Below are positions 1 to 9,722 of a stretch of 64,000 bases of DNA, piece after piece. The notes under the pieces were generated by a model, which made no database searches, was not told where the DNA came from, and was given only the letters and a program-made list of their open reading frames with translations. Made by a program: the position numbers and the translations under genes. How positions within the stretch are numbered: position 1 is the stretch's first letter; each line of letters begins with the position of its first letter. Source of the stretch: Tubulanus polymorphus (lineage: Eukaryota > Nemertea > Palaeonemertea > Tubulaniformes > Tubulanidae); the NCBI RefSeq assembly GCF_964204645.1, contig NC_134029.1, positions 14,066,850 through 14,130,849 on the forward strand. Reading direction: 5' to 3'.

Positions 1-1800
1 TCTTCCCACTGGCTAGAAAAATTTGGTGACACTTGGGCTACAAAGATCGTTTCCAAAGGATACCGACTGAAATTCGTTCACAAACCGCATCTATCTCATC
101 AGCCGGTGGAAATGAGGCCGAAGTGGGGGCAGGAGTCCCACGTTATGCCAGCGATCAACGAGATGATTTTAAAAAGATCGCTGGAAGAAATCCCTCTAGG
201 ATCCCCGGGATGGTATTCAAGAATTTTCACCGTCCCAAAATCATCTGGGGGCTTAAGGACGGCAATAGATCTGTCAGCTCTAAATCGTTATATCATAGCT
301 CCAAAATTCAAGCTAACAACACCCAAGGAGGTGATTCAGGGGTTGGAGCCAGGCCAATGGGCAGCATCCATAGATCTGAGGGATGCATACCTACAAGTAC
401 CAATACACAGGAACTCAAGAAAGTATTTAAGAGTTCATTGGAGGGGAAGAACATACCATTTTCGGTCTCTGCCCTTCGGCCTGAGTTCAGCCCCTTGGGT
501 CTACACCAAACTTGTCAAAAGGATTCAGAAACACCTTCAGTCGAAGGGAGTTCGCATTTTCTGTTACCTGGACGATTGGCTGGTTGTGGCAAATTCGAAA
601 GCAGAGTGCAAGGAAGCCTTAGACAAGACACTGGCCATGATCCGTCAATTAGGTTTCATAGTGAATTTAGAGAAGTCCCAGTTGAGCCCCTCTCAAAGGT
701 TCACGTACCTAGGTATGCACTTCGACCTGACGCAGGCCTTAGTCAGACCAGCACAGGCCAGAGTTCAGAAGCTGAGGGAGGCAGTTCTCGGTCTCCTGAC
801 GGGGGCGCCCAGATCGGCTCGGTCCTGGTCCCAGGTTTTGGGCCAGATGAGTTCCGTTGCACTCGTAGTTCCGCTTGGTCGTTTACACAGCCGTTCTCTT
901 CAAAGATTCTGGAAGCAAGCTTGGAGATCGGTAGGGGAAGAGTGGGATACCTTATTGCCGGTACCACCAGTGAACCTAATCCCCGACCTCGAGTGGTGGA
1001 CTCTCGCGCAGAACTTGACAAGAGGCACCTCCCTAGCACCCTTGAAGGCCCCGATTCATCTATTCACGGATGCCAGCCATCAGGGCTGGGGAGCACATGT
1101 AGAAGGTTTTCAGAAAGCCGGGAACTGGTCTCGAGCAGAGGCTCATCTCCACATAAATCACCTGGAACTGTTAGCGGTTCAAAAGGCCTTCAAACACTTC
1201 AAAAGGAGGTTAGGGGGTCATCATGTGTGGCTGTCAACGGACAACTCCACAGTAAAGGCTTATTTGCTCAACCAGGTGGGGACCAGGTCCCCAACATTAT
1301 CCAACTTAGCAGCTCAGATTCTGACCTGGGTACAGGCTCAAGGGATGATTCTTTCGGTTTCCCACCTGGCGGGCATCCTGAATGTGGTGGCCGACGCTCT
1401 GTCTCGCCAAGACAAGCCAGTAGCCACCGAGTGGACATTGGCAGTCAGGGTAGCCAATCAAGTCCGGGCCCTGATGGGAAGTCCGAACGTGGACCTGTTT
1501 GCCACTCGCTTCAACACGAGGTGTCCGGTGTTTGTGTCCCCATTTCAAGACGACTTGGCGTGGGGGGTGGACGCTCTATCTCTGAGTTGGGACAACCTGC
1601 TGGCTTATGCCTTTCCCCCCACTCCCCTACTCAATCGAGTGTTGGAGAAGATAGAGGGGGCAGTCAACTGTCAAGTGGTCTTAGTGGCTCCCAGTTGGCC
1701 GACTCAGACATGGTTCGTCAGACTCCTGCATCTACTGGTGGACTTCCCTCGCACTCTGCCCAATTACCCCGGGTTACTGTCCCAGGGACGGTTCAAGTAA
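1..1800 (+). CDS. DIRS-type retrotransposon reverse transcriptase-RNase H polyprotein (5' end outside window)
   Basis: The frame is open from base 1, so the N-terminus lies outside the window; the first internal ATG is at 106. In order one sees the RT palm with a SIDLRDAY segment, an LPFGLSSAP segment and the catalytic box FCYLDDWL (TAC of YLDD at 565). RNase H follows with LFTDASHQGWGA, STDNSTVKAY and VVADALSR. The tail (about 1480-1780) has VDLFATRFN and LAYAFPPTPL, like the methyltransferase-type tail of DIRS elements. It would copy element RNA into DNA and remove the RNA. It overlaps the downstream recombinase, as is usual in DIRS elements. There is no stop inside the 600 codons, so this ORF is well preserved. 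The gag gene and left terminus are not in the window. Confidence 0.9.
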   Translation, partial: SSHWLEKFGDTWATKIVSKGYRLKFVHKPHLSHQPVEMRPKWGQESHVMPAINEMILKRSLEEIPLGSPGWYSRIFTVPKSSGGLRTAIDLSALNRYIIAPKFKLTTPKEVIQGLEPGQWAASIDLRDAYLQVPIHRNSRKYLRVHWRGRTYHFRSLPFGLSSAPWVYTKLVKRIQKHLQSKGVRIFCYLDDWLVVANSKAECKEALDKTLAMIRQLGFIVNLEKSQLSPSQRFTYLGMHFDLTQALVRPAQARVQKLREAVLGLLTGAPRSARSWSQVLGQMSSVALVVPLGRLHSRSLQRFWKQAWRSVGEEWDTLLPVPPVNLIPDLEWWTLAQNLTRGTSLAPLKAPIHLFTDASHQGWGAHVEGFQKAGNWSRAEAHLHINHLELLAVQKAFKHFKRRLGGHHVWLSTDNSTVKAYLLNQVGTRSPTLSNLAAQILTWVQAQGMILSVSHLAGILNVVADALSRQDKPVATEWTLAVRVANQVRALMGSPNVDLFATRFNTRCPVFVSPFQDDLAWGVDALSLSWDNLLAYAFPPTPLLNRVLEKIEGAVNCQVVLVAPSWPTQTWFVRLLHLLVDFPRTLPNYPGLLSQGRFK

Positions 1801-2937
1801 CACCCAAATCAATTCCAATTGAATCTACACGCCTGGCCATTGTCAAGCGACAGCTTTCAAACCAAGGAATTTCTTCGGGGGCAGCCAGATTTATCGTGGA
1901 ATCCAAACGTCCCTCTACCGGAGCATTGTACGATTCCAAATGGGAATGTTACTCCGATTGGTGTAATAGGAGAGCGGTGGATTCTCCACCCCTCTGTGTC
2001 AGAGTTAATAGATTTTTTCTATTTCCTGTTCGAAGAGAAGAATAGACAGGTTATAACCAGATCAGCAATAGGGCATACTTTTCGTTCAGCGGGCGTCCCT
2101 GTAGTGACGGAGGATGTGAAAATAGCTCAATTGATATCAGGTTTTGGGGTTAAGAGACCCAAACAGGTTTCAGATATCCCGCCATGGGACTTAACAGTGG
2201 TTCTTAGAGCGCTTATGATCACTCCCTTCGAGCCTATCCGCAATACTACCCTGTCAGACTTATCTAAGAAAACGGTGTTCTTACTGTTCTTAGCAATGGC
2301 CGCGAGGCGTTCGGAGGTTCATGCTTTATCGATGCGTCCGGGTCATATTTCCTTTGGTCCACAAGATAGGTTTGTCATTTTAAGGCCTGGTCTTAGTTAC
2401 ATTGCCAAGAATCAAAAGGCTTCCGTAGCAGCCAGATCTTGGAAGATCGAGGCTTTGACGCATAGGGTATCTCACGATCTTCCTGATACGTCGCTCTGTC
2501 CAGTAAGAGCTTTAAAGGAGTACCTAGAGAGGACACTTCCCCACAGACAAGATAGGGAGAGGCTCTTTATTCCTCTCCGACAAGGGGATAAGAGAGATAT
2601 CTCAAGGGACACAATCGCTAGATGGATTGTATCTTTAATTAAAGAAACTCTGCATTCTCAGGGGGCCCAGGCTCCGCTCGGGATACATTCTCATCAGGTG
2701 AGGGCATTAGCCACATCCTGGTCATTATTCACGGGGGCTTCCTTGGAACAGGTTTGTCGTTCAGCCTTCTGGACGTCTCCATCTACCTTCTCGTCATTTT
2801 ATTTGAAGGACGTTTCTGGACAGTTAGGCTCACTGTCCACGTTGGGTCCAATTGTTACTGCACAACGAATAAGCGTACAAAAACCCAAAAAACATCAGGC
2901 CCAGTTAGACCTTTTTAAACCAGGTCCTGGGGATTAA
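1740..2937 (+). pseudogene. DIRS-type tyrosine recombinase (integrase) with an internal frameshift
   Basis: This is the tyrosine recombinase that would integrate circular DIRS DNA without an aspartate-type integrase. Its catalytic residues are visible in the frame ending at 2937: Arg in AARRSEVHAL, His-x-x-Arg in HQVR (2692-2703) and the nucleophile Tyr in SFYLKD (TAT at 2800-2802). The N-terminal arm-binding part (TRLAIVKRQL, GISSGAARF, KWECYSDWCNRR) lies in a different frame up to about 1980. The coding sense then moves to the frame of 1819-2937, where SVSELIDFF continues the domain. A single-base indel near 1970-2000 therefore breaks the gene. It overlaps the end of the RT ORF. The C-terminus ends with a lysine-rich tail. 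Confidence 0.85.
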
Positions 2938-3117
2938 AGGGTTTCTTCTGTATTCAACTATAAGAAAGTTGATGTATATAAGTTGTGGGCATCTTTTACA
3001 GGGCCTAGGTTACCTTAAGACAGTTAGTGGTAAGGGTCCCTTTTGTTATAGGTATTGAGTTTAGACATGAATCATGATTTCATTTATATAGCCTGGGCAA
3101 GGCTGCGTCTAGAGTTA
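2938..3117 (+). mobile_element. Probable 3' non-coding tail of the DIRS-type element
   Basis: Non-coding stretch directly after the recombinase stop. DIRS elements end in inverted terminal repeats and an internal complementary region, but the left terminus lies outside the window, so neither can be matched. The right boundary is taken as the start of the next dispersed repeat at about 3118 and is inferred. Confidence 0.4.
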
Positions 3118-3649
3118 AGTTTTTGGTTTACCTTTGTCAGCGATATGATGTTGGCATTGAGCCAATTCATGTAAAATCGCGGTACGTTTTTTTATGTGAG
3201 CATTTGTTTCATTGGTTCTCGGCTTAAAAGACGTATAATCGATGCGATTGAAGACATGGCGAACCTCCGTCGATGACATGGTCAACTGAGTTAAAATTCT
3301 ACGAAAAACTGTTTTTGGCGGGAAAATTCTTAGCTCTCGCGTATAAAATTGCAATGACCTCGATTGGGGGGGCGTTGTCTCTACGAACAAATGGGATTGT
3401 TTTTTGGATATACGGGGAATTCCGGCGCTACTAAAATTATGGGAAAGCCATAGAATGGTGTACGTTTCATTGGACTAGGTGCCGTATACGTGCCGATTTC
3501 AAATGCTCATTGCTGGTGAGGATGTAATTATTTCACTCATCTGCCATAGGTATTGTTTCATTTTAATACCCGGTGATTGTTTTGATTGACATTGAGGTGT
3601 AAGCGAATATTCACTTACACGAGGCCTCCACATGCACGCGGAGTGCTAC

Positions 3650-3650
3650 A

Positions 3651-3693
<43 letters not shown>
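3650..3693. repeat. (AC)n microsatellite
   Basis: About 22 uninterrupted AC dinucleotides inside repeat family A. The copy at 28.9 kb has only a very short AC run at the matching place, so the expansion is specific to this copy. Confidence 0.97.
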
Positions 3694-3694
<1 letters not shown>

Positions 3695-4018
3695 GCTCGT
3701 ACAGTACACTACGGTGATGCTGTAACGCGTGAACGTTTGATATGAAAATAGGCTGAATAATCATAGCAGAAGATGAGCGCTGTGTTTTCTGTTCGATAGA
3801 ATTTGTAATAAATTGTAATTTCTTGTGACCTGAAAATACTAAGCAGCAAAATAAAAGGTCTGTCGAGGTCTGAATATTGTAGTGGTAAATTCCAGGACTT
3901 AAAACGATCTAATAGCCGATTTCTTCTGTACCACCGATATTTTAGCTTCCGTGGCCAACATTGGAAGAGGTTTCCAAGACCCAATATTCAGCCACCCTCT
4001 GATATGTGATGAATTTTA

Positions 4019-4586
4019 GGCCATCCCAAAATAATGGTCTGTTTGCCGTAACCCGACCAACCTGACTTCAGAGGTACCGAGTGAAAACTTTTTTCTAGGA
4101 TTCATTGAAATAAATTTTATTTTTGATAAAAACAGCCGACCGACTATGAGCTACGTATGTTTGAATTCTAGTGTGCATGGTGTGAAAACATGCCTTGACA
4201 TGTGGCCTAGTTTAAGTTTCCAGGAAACTGGCAGTGTTCCAATAAGCTGCCATTCATTCTAATAGTGACTAAAGTGACTGAATAGCTGGTAACGTGAAAG
4301 CGCGCACATATTCAATGTACCGTTTCATTTTTAAGACAGAGATGACGCTCTGGACGAAGTTATAATTTTAGAATAATTCTTGAAATCTACGCTATTAGAC
4401 AAATTTCCTGTGCGCAACGTAGATGATTTTTTGCGATATTGTTTTCATGTAAAAAAGCCCAAAGGTGAAAAATTTGTTTTTTTTTTGCCCAAAAATTTTG
4501 CAAAAAAAAAATTCTACCTACCTACCGACTCATCCTGAAAAGTTGAGTCGGTGTTGCAGCAAACAGACAATTATTTTGGGATGGCC
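4019..4586. mobile_element. MITE with GGCCATCCC terminal inverted repeats and TTA target duplication (PIF/Harbinger-like)
   Basis: The left end reads GGCCATCCCAAAATAAT, and the right end is its inverse; similarity extends about 40 bp (TGTTTGC-GTAAC region). TTA flanks both sides (4016-4018 and 4587-4589). The related repeat copy at about 31471 lacks the element and has a single TTA at the same place, so this is a filled site with a readable empty site. A 3-bp TWA duplication and G-rich short ends are typical of PIF/Harbinger MITEs; that class assignment is inference. There is no coding capacity. Confidence 0.85.
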
Positions 4587-4775
4587 TTATTTGAATATTT
4601 TTTCATATTATATTAAACATATTTTTTTGAAAATATAAAATAGTTTCCCTGCCGTGCCTACCTGTACCCTACAAACTTTTAGACGTGGACCGCAAACAAA
4701 TGTATATCTTTGGTCTTATTTGACTACAAAATAATTCTTTAGGAAAGATAAAATACAATATAAACTGTGGATCTT

Positions 4776-5142
4776 TGAAGTCACGAATTAAAAAGATTTT
4801 TCAAGCAATGCCCTTACTCCAAACAACCTCTAGCTTTCAAGGTAAACCACACTTTGCCCATGGGCAATTTATTTACCTACTGGTTTAGGTTAATATCGAG
4901 GTAATGGCAGTCAGTGCCTTACTAAGGTATCCGGGAGTCAGTTGACACTGGGTTGTTTGATTTCCTTTTTTTCGACTCAAACGTAGCAGGGTCACGGTAG
5001 CTCCCTGATTTTTGGTTTCCCACTGGCTCACCTGGGGTTTGTTGCGGTTTTCTGCAGAGAGTTTTAGGGTGAGTGTAAGTGTAGTGAATTTAAATCGACT
5101 TTTGGTCGCCTCCCTCCTCCATTCTTTGGGATTCTGGCTATA
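4776..5142. other. Unassigned non-coding stretch
   Basis: Between repeat family A and the next MITE. I see no convincing coding, RNA or terminal-repeat signal. Confidence 0.5.
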
Positions 5143-5195
5143 GTGTATTTTCCCAGGGAATGTATTCGAAGTAAATATTACAATTTTGTTCAAAA
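5143..5195 (+). repeat. Extra diverged arm of the 56-bp MITE repeat
   Basis: Matches the right arm of the adjacent MITE (GTGTATTTTCCCAGG and then ACAATTTTGTTC) but lacks the GTAAGT donor. It forms a head-to-head palindrome with the left arm and suggests an older or rearranged neighbouring copy. Confidence 0.7.
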
Positions 5196-5439
5196 ATTTG
5201 TATTTACGAGGAATACTTACCTGGGAAAATACACGGGTATTCCCACCCAGCCGTCCCCCAGGCGATTGAGGGATTATTGGCGCAAAAAGATGATGGCGTC
5301 TCGCCAGATGGCGCTATGTTACGGCGCCCCTACCAAAAGTCGATTCGGGCGTTATCTGCCTAGCCAAAAGCAATATGGCTATAGTGTATTTTCCCAGGTA
5401 AGTATTCCTCGTAAATACCAATTTTTGAACAAAATTGTA
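5179..5439. mobile_element. MITE with 56-bp terminal inverted repeats, each carrying a consensus 5' splice site
   Basis: The arms 5179-5234 and 5384-5439 are near-perfect inverted copies. Each arm holds CAGGTAAGT, the optimal metazoan donor: on the plus strand in the right arm (5395-5403) and on the minus strand in the left arm (5215-5223). The interior is more G+C-rich (CCGTCCCCCAGG) and has no meaningful ORF. A further diverged arm, same orientation as the right arm but with the donor changed to CAGGGAATG, lies immediately left at 5143-5195, making a partial palindrome. Superfamily unknown. Confidence 0.8.
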
Positions 5440-5554
5440 ATTTTTTGCTGTACCTCGTCTGCATTCAAGATTGGTGTAGGTTTTAATACCATCAAAGATG
5501 ACAAACTGGCCGCAAACTTTGATTCCATGACACCGTCAAACATGGCTTACTATT

Positions 5555-6625
5555 TTTAGCCCAGTTGGGACTTTATTCCCAGCGGGCTATTGCGTTCACT
5601 TTTCGTCCGTCGTCTGTCGTAGCGTTCGTCCGTCCGTCCGTATCCAGTTATTTTGGGAAGTTTTGAAGACGCTTCAAGGTTACGTCTTGATATTTGGTTT
5701 GTACATGTATCTAACCTAGACACATTGTCAGTCCAAAAACTGGCCCTGTCAGATTCAAGATGGCCTACTGGCAGCCATTGTTGTTCGCCAAAATCAGCAC
5801 TTTTTACACATTTTGGAAGTTTTCGAGGGAAATTTTGAAGTCGCTTTGACCTTTAGTTTATATTTGAATCTACCATGGGCCAATCAGCATAGGAAAAATT
5901 GGGTTGATCTGACTGAAGATGGCCGTCCTATGACCTTTTTAGTGCCCTAAAATGTCAATTTTGGCCAGAATTCTAGGTCCTGTAGCTTCGTACTGGTTTG
6001 CTATTTCTCATTGCAATTTGTGATGGGTATTCTTTGGAAAAGGATGTTTTATTCCTGAGACAGGCATTTTTGATCAGCCAATTATGACGCAATAAGCGGC
6101 AATCTTGGTGTCATCAGTACTCATTCGTAGGTGGGAAAAAGTTTTTCCACATTAAATTGATACCTAAGCATATTGTGTTTCTATATTCAATTGGAAAGTT
6201 GTAGCCCGTAACGTGTTCTATGATTATGGTGAGTTTCAAGGTCATTGGATTTTGTATGTGGCCACCAGGGGGCGTTGAATAATACAATAACTTAGTATTT
6301 CTATATTATATTTGTACCTATGCATATTTTGTTACCACAATCAATTGCAAAGTTGTAGCTCATGACATCTTCCATGATTTTGGTGAGTTTTAAGGACATT
6401 TGTTATTCCATATTGTCACCAGGGGCGTTGAATAGTAGAATAGCTTAGTATTTCCTCATTAGATTGGTACCTAGGCATGTTTTGTTACCATGTTCAATTG
6501 CAAAGTTGTATTTCATGACATGTACTACAATTGTGGTGAGTTTTAAGGTCATTGGGTTTTGCATATGGTCACCAGGGGGTGTTGAATAGTAGAATAACTT
6601 AGTATTTCCATATTAAATTGGTAAC
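5555..6625 (+). repeat. Dispersed repeat family B, copy 1, ending in about three 153-bp tandem units
   Basis: Starts near a short palindromic stretch (CCCAGCGGGCTATTGCG) and a CGTCC-rich segment. It continues with AAACTGGCCCTGTCAGATTC and CAGCCATTGTTGTTCGCC. From about 6150 it becomes a tandem array of about 153-bp units, each with CACCAGGGGGCGTTGAATA and AACTTAGTATTTC. Other copies or parts are at about 17270-17360, 17903-18240, 24300-24890, 30610-31090, 43440-44110 and 63640-63735. No coding capacity and no class assignment. Confidence 0.8.
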
Positions 6626-7465
6626 GTGCTGAAAATTGCATGTCGATGCGCGGCATAGTGATGATAGCCCCCTCGTTTTAGTAACACGTTAAGCTCACCA
6701 AAATCAACGAAGCCATTAATCTTTAGATAAAGGATATTCTCTTAATAAAAAAGATTTGTTTGAAAAAATTTAAAAATGCCGATACATAGAATAAAATGCA
6801 TTGACAGATTCGAACCTAATATGCAACCACTGTGTAAACGTCAAATATGATTTAGCTTTGAAACCGAAAATACGCGGACGTACAATCAACAAATACGAAT
6901 TTATTTGACCAGGCATTTATTTTGGCTTTCAAACATCATGATACTGTATTATCACCATGCTTAAAAATGGATATGTCCTATTAAGAACTCATCTTAAGCA
7001 CCTGCTGAGTCGATAGATTGAGTGAATTTACAGATAAAAACGAATTATGATTTAGAATAGATTTAAGAAGTTAATGTTTTTATTGAAATATTTGAATAAT
7101 TACGTATATTGTAGTGTAGATGCAATCAATAAATTATGAATTGATTTGGTCTGGGTTTCCGGCTGATGTTGATTTTGGCTTTTATGGATTACAAATTCTA
7201 TAGTGATAAACAATTGATACCTGCAACATGTGTGTAAATCAAACCTATTCCACTAGTTGCGTGTGTTTCCTAATAAACGGGATATTCACTCTTGATCTGA
7301 GTTATTAGAAAAATAATGTTCATTTAGTTATAGAAATTTATTGCCTTTTTGAAAATACGGTAATAATATTTTTTCTGTCCTAATTTTTATTACTCTATGA
7401 ACCAGTGATATGCTTTGTAAATATGATGTAATAAAATAAATTTGAATTTGAATTAAATTTGAACC
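6626..7465 (+). repeat. Non-coding stretch with a LINE-like 3' tail
   Basis: No ORF of interest. It ends at about 7435-7465 in AATAAAATAAATTTGAATTTGA, the kind of short-period A/T-rich tail seen at 3' ends of CR1/L2/RTE-type LINEs. Also contains GCATGTCGATGCGCGGC (about 6640), which recurs near 42030. LINE identity is a weak inference because no RT sequence is attached. Confidence 0.35.
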
Positions 7466-8378
7466 CGAGAATCAAGCATAACTTGTGTTTTATCAACTTG
7501 TCTTACTTGTCTTGTAAACCTATTCTAGTGTTATGTCGATCGTGTTGAATCACTTTGCTTGAGTTGAAGGAATCAGTACTTCTATGGTGCAACATCGGTC
7601 GAAGAGAGATATCTTGGTGTTGACTGTCCTTGACCATCTAACTTCATGCGTTTGACATTGGAATCAGCATCATACCCATTTGAACTGCAAAATATTCATA
7701 CAACATGAAAACCTACAGTACATGTATACAATAATCAAACTTTCACCGATGTTGGATATTTGAATGAACGTTAGGCTTATTTCAGTATTCTAAAGCAGGA
7801 AATAATAAGCCCAATCAATAGGCCCTATTCCCATTGGAACAATTGTATAATGCGTACAGCTGTACGGTACACTTATCAGTCAAGAATGGAGAAATCTGTA
7901 TACCAAACCTATGAACAGCAAAACGTACAGGCCTACAATGATTACAAGCCGTGACCACATGAACGTTTTGGTTTGACTATTAATGTCAGCAGGTCAGAGA
8001 AGGCCTGGCCAAATTTAATCACGTGGCTCAAATCAATTAGCCTTTCTGCGTGTGAATACTTCACTGTATTGTTTTAAAAATAGGCCTATCGAGTGAATTA
8101 GTACATGAGTGAATTAGAGTGAATTAGTACACTGAATTAGACTTTAGGCTAGTCCTGACCAAATCCTATCCATGTTATAATTGCACCAGTTATAGTAACA
8201 TCACTGTAGGGCCGAGGCCGACGAGAGGGTAAAAGTTGTGTTTGTAGTACATAGGCATGGTAGGCTTGTCGTACTCACTTAAAACGTACTCACTTAAAAC
8301 GCTGTTGTTACCTGTACGTGACTGTACGGTAATTTCTACAGGTTAGCCGTATGTGAGTATGTTGACGCTCAGACTTGC
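7466..8378. other. Unassigned non-coding stretch
   Basis: No coding, RNA or terminal-repeat signal was recognised. Only short local repeats were seen (GTGAATTAGTACA near 8100, ACTCACTTAAAACG duplicated near 8275). Confidence 0.5.
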
Positions 8379-8379
8379 A

Positions 8380-8455
8380 ATATTGGGATTCGAAACCAAA
8401 CGAAAAAAAAATCCAGTTGTAGTCCAGTGATTTACCCACTGTGCCACAGAACGTA
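8380..8455 (-). repeat. tRNA-derived SINE head or tRNA pseudogene
   Basis: Read on the minus strand, an A-box-like TGGCACAGTGG (8436-8446) is followed about 50 bases later by a B-box-like GGTTTCGAATCCC (8385-8397), the spacing of the internal Pol III promoter of tRNA genes. A run of T replaces part of the variable/T region and no clean cloverleaf or CCA-acceptor stem forms. It is therefore a tRNA-like relic or SINE head, not a functional tRNA. Confidence 0.55.
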
Positions 8456-8524
8456 ACTGCAGGGTGGATGAAATTTGATTTACAAATAGCCTAGCCTCAC
8501 CTAACCCAAACTCTATTCTTTCAC

Positions 8525-8985
8525 GCATGCGCGTTTGCAGATTATAGGAACTCACGTATGGCATTTTTAGGGAACTCACATACGGTTAACCTGTGGATCA
8601 TCACCGTACAGTCATGTACGGGTAACAACTTCGTACTTAAAATGGTAATGGCTACTAGGAACTCACGTACGGCGTTAGTAGGCAACTCACGTGCGATTAA
8701 TCTGTGGAGATCACCGTACAGTTAGGTACGGGTAACAACTTCGTGCTTAAATGGTATTGGCTACTAGGAACTCACATACGGCGTTATTAGGGAACTCACG
8801 TACGGTTAACCTGTGGAGATCACCGTGTACAGTCATGTACGGGTAACAACTTCGTACTTAAAATGGTATTGGCTACTAGGAACTCACATACGGTGTTAGT
8901 ATGGAACTCACGTACGGTTAACTATGGAGATCACCGTAGTCACGTACAAGTAACAACTACGTACTAAAAATGGTATTGGCCACTA
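8525..8985 (+). repeat. Tandem array of about four 110-bp units
   Basis: Each unit contains GGAACTCACGTACGG, GTTAACCTGTGGAGATCACCG, TGTACGGGTAACAACTTCGTACTTAAAATGG split over short variants, and GGCTACTAGGAACTCAC. Unit starts are near 8585, 8695, 8805 and 8917, giving a period close to 110 bp. CGTAC-type palindromic 6-mers recur in each unit. Confidence 0.85.
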
Positions 8986-9386
8986 TATAATAGGCCTATA
9001 GACAAATAAATACTGGTAGGCTTTCTTTAGCTTCCACACTTCACAACCGAACCAACTGACCAACCAGTATATTAAGTCCCAGTAGGCACCAACCGGCACA
9101 GGCCTAACACTGTTTGTCAACTGTGTGTACCATAGTAGGCTATTGATAATCACCTGATACTTTTCTGTCGTTTGTTTTCTCTCTGAGACGAACGTAATTC
9201 TAGTAGGCATCCGCGACTCAACGACCTTGATTTAAACTTGATCAATTCAAAATCTGTTTATTGACGCTTTTGGTTACATGAACTGATCAGCAAAATACTT
9301 AAATGAAATAACCGGAATAACAAGAAATCAAAAATATTAAAGAGGTAACAAACAAATGCCCGTAAACCTGTCAGACACGTGAACGC
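8986..9386. other. Unassigned non-coding stretch
   Basis: No supported gene. The reading frames here look incidental. Confidence 0.4.
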
Positions 9387-9722
9387 CGGACTCGTAAACT
9401 CTTGGACTCGGACCCGCTGAGCAATAAATTCATAAAATTGACTTTGAAATTGATTGTGGAGAAGAGAGGGAATGATTCGTTTGCTCTTCCTCAAAAAGAA
9501 GAGAGAAATGTCGGAAAGAAAACACAACATGGCTACTAATTGAACAGAGCCAAATTTCCGATGTTTACGGCTCGACAGTGCCTTTATAACGTGGATTTAT
9601 CAAAATTCCCATGCAGTATCTGGAGATGAAGGATATCATACGGATTGTATTTGCCACAGCGGTAATGTAAGGAAGCCTTTACACTTTTAACAAAAACTGT
9701 GTGGAAAAGGGAAAAAATGATA
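9387..9722 (+). mobile_element. Helentron-like element, 3' region (outer element, left part)
   Basis: Closely matches 26826-27185 over more than 300 bp (GTAAACTCTTGGACTCGGACC, TTGATTGTGGAGAAGAGAGGG, AACACAACATGGCTACTAATTG, GCGGTAA-GTAAGGAAGCC). A diverged third copy is at about 60340-60780. Here the element is interrupted just before its 3' hairpin. The missing end (11037-11096) lies on the other side of the inner insertion. Confidence 0.8.

Larger units (their letters stand above)
3118..4775. repeat. Dispersed repeat family A, copy 1 (contains a nested MITE)
   Basis: Non-coding repeat that begins near TTGGTTTACC and recurs at about 26045-26380, 28500-29480 and 31093-31653. Shared landmarks are GTCGATGACATGG, TTTTTGGCGGGAAAATTC, GGGAAAGCCA and ACTAGGTGCCG. 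This is the longest copy in the window. It is extended by an AC microsatellite (3650-3693) and by a TTA-flanked MITE (4019-4586). The sequence on both sides of the MITE continues in copy 4 without interruption. No protein-coding signature was recognised and the transposon class is unknown. Confidence 0.75.

Noticed and set aside
33-1740. Second long plus-strand frame overlapping the DIRS RT
   Set aside because: Out-of-frame shadow of the RT ORF up to about 1740; only its last part (about 1740-1980) is the recombinase N-terminus.
3653-3693. CRISPR-like or regulatory repeat
   Set aside because: Simple AC dinucleotide microsatellite.
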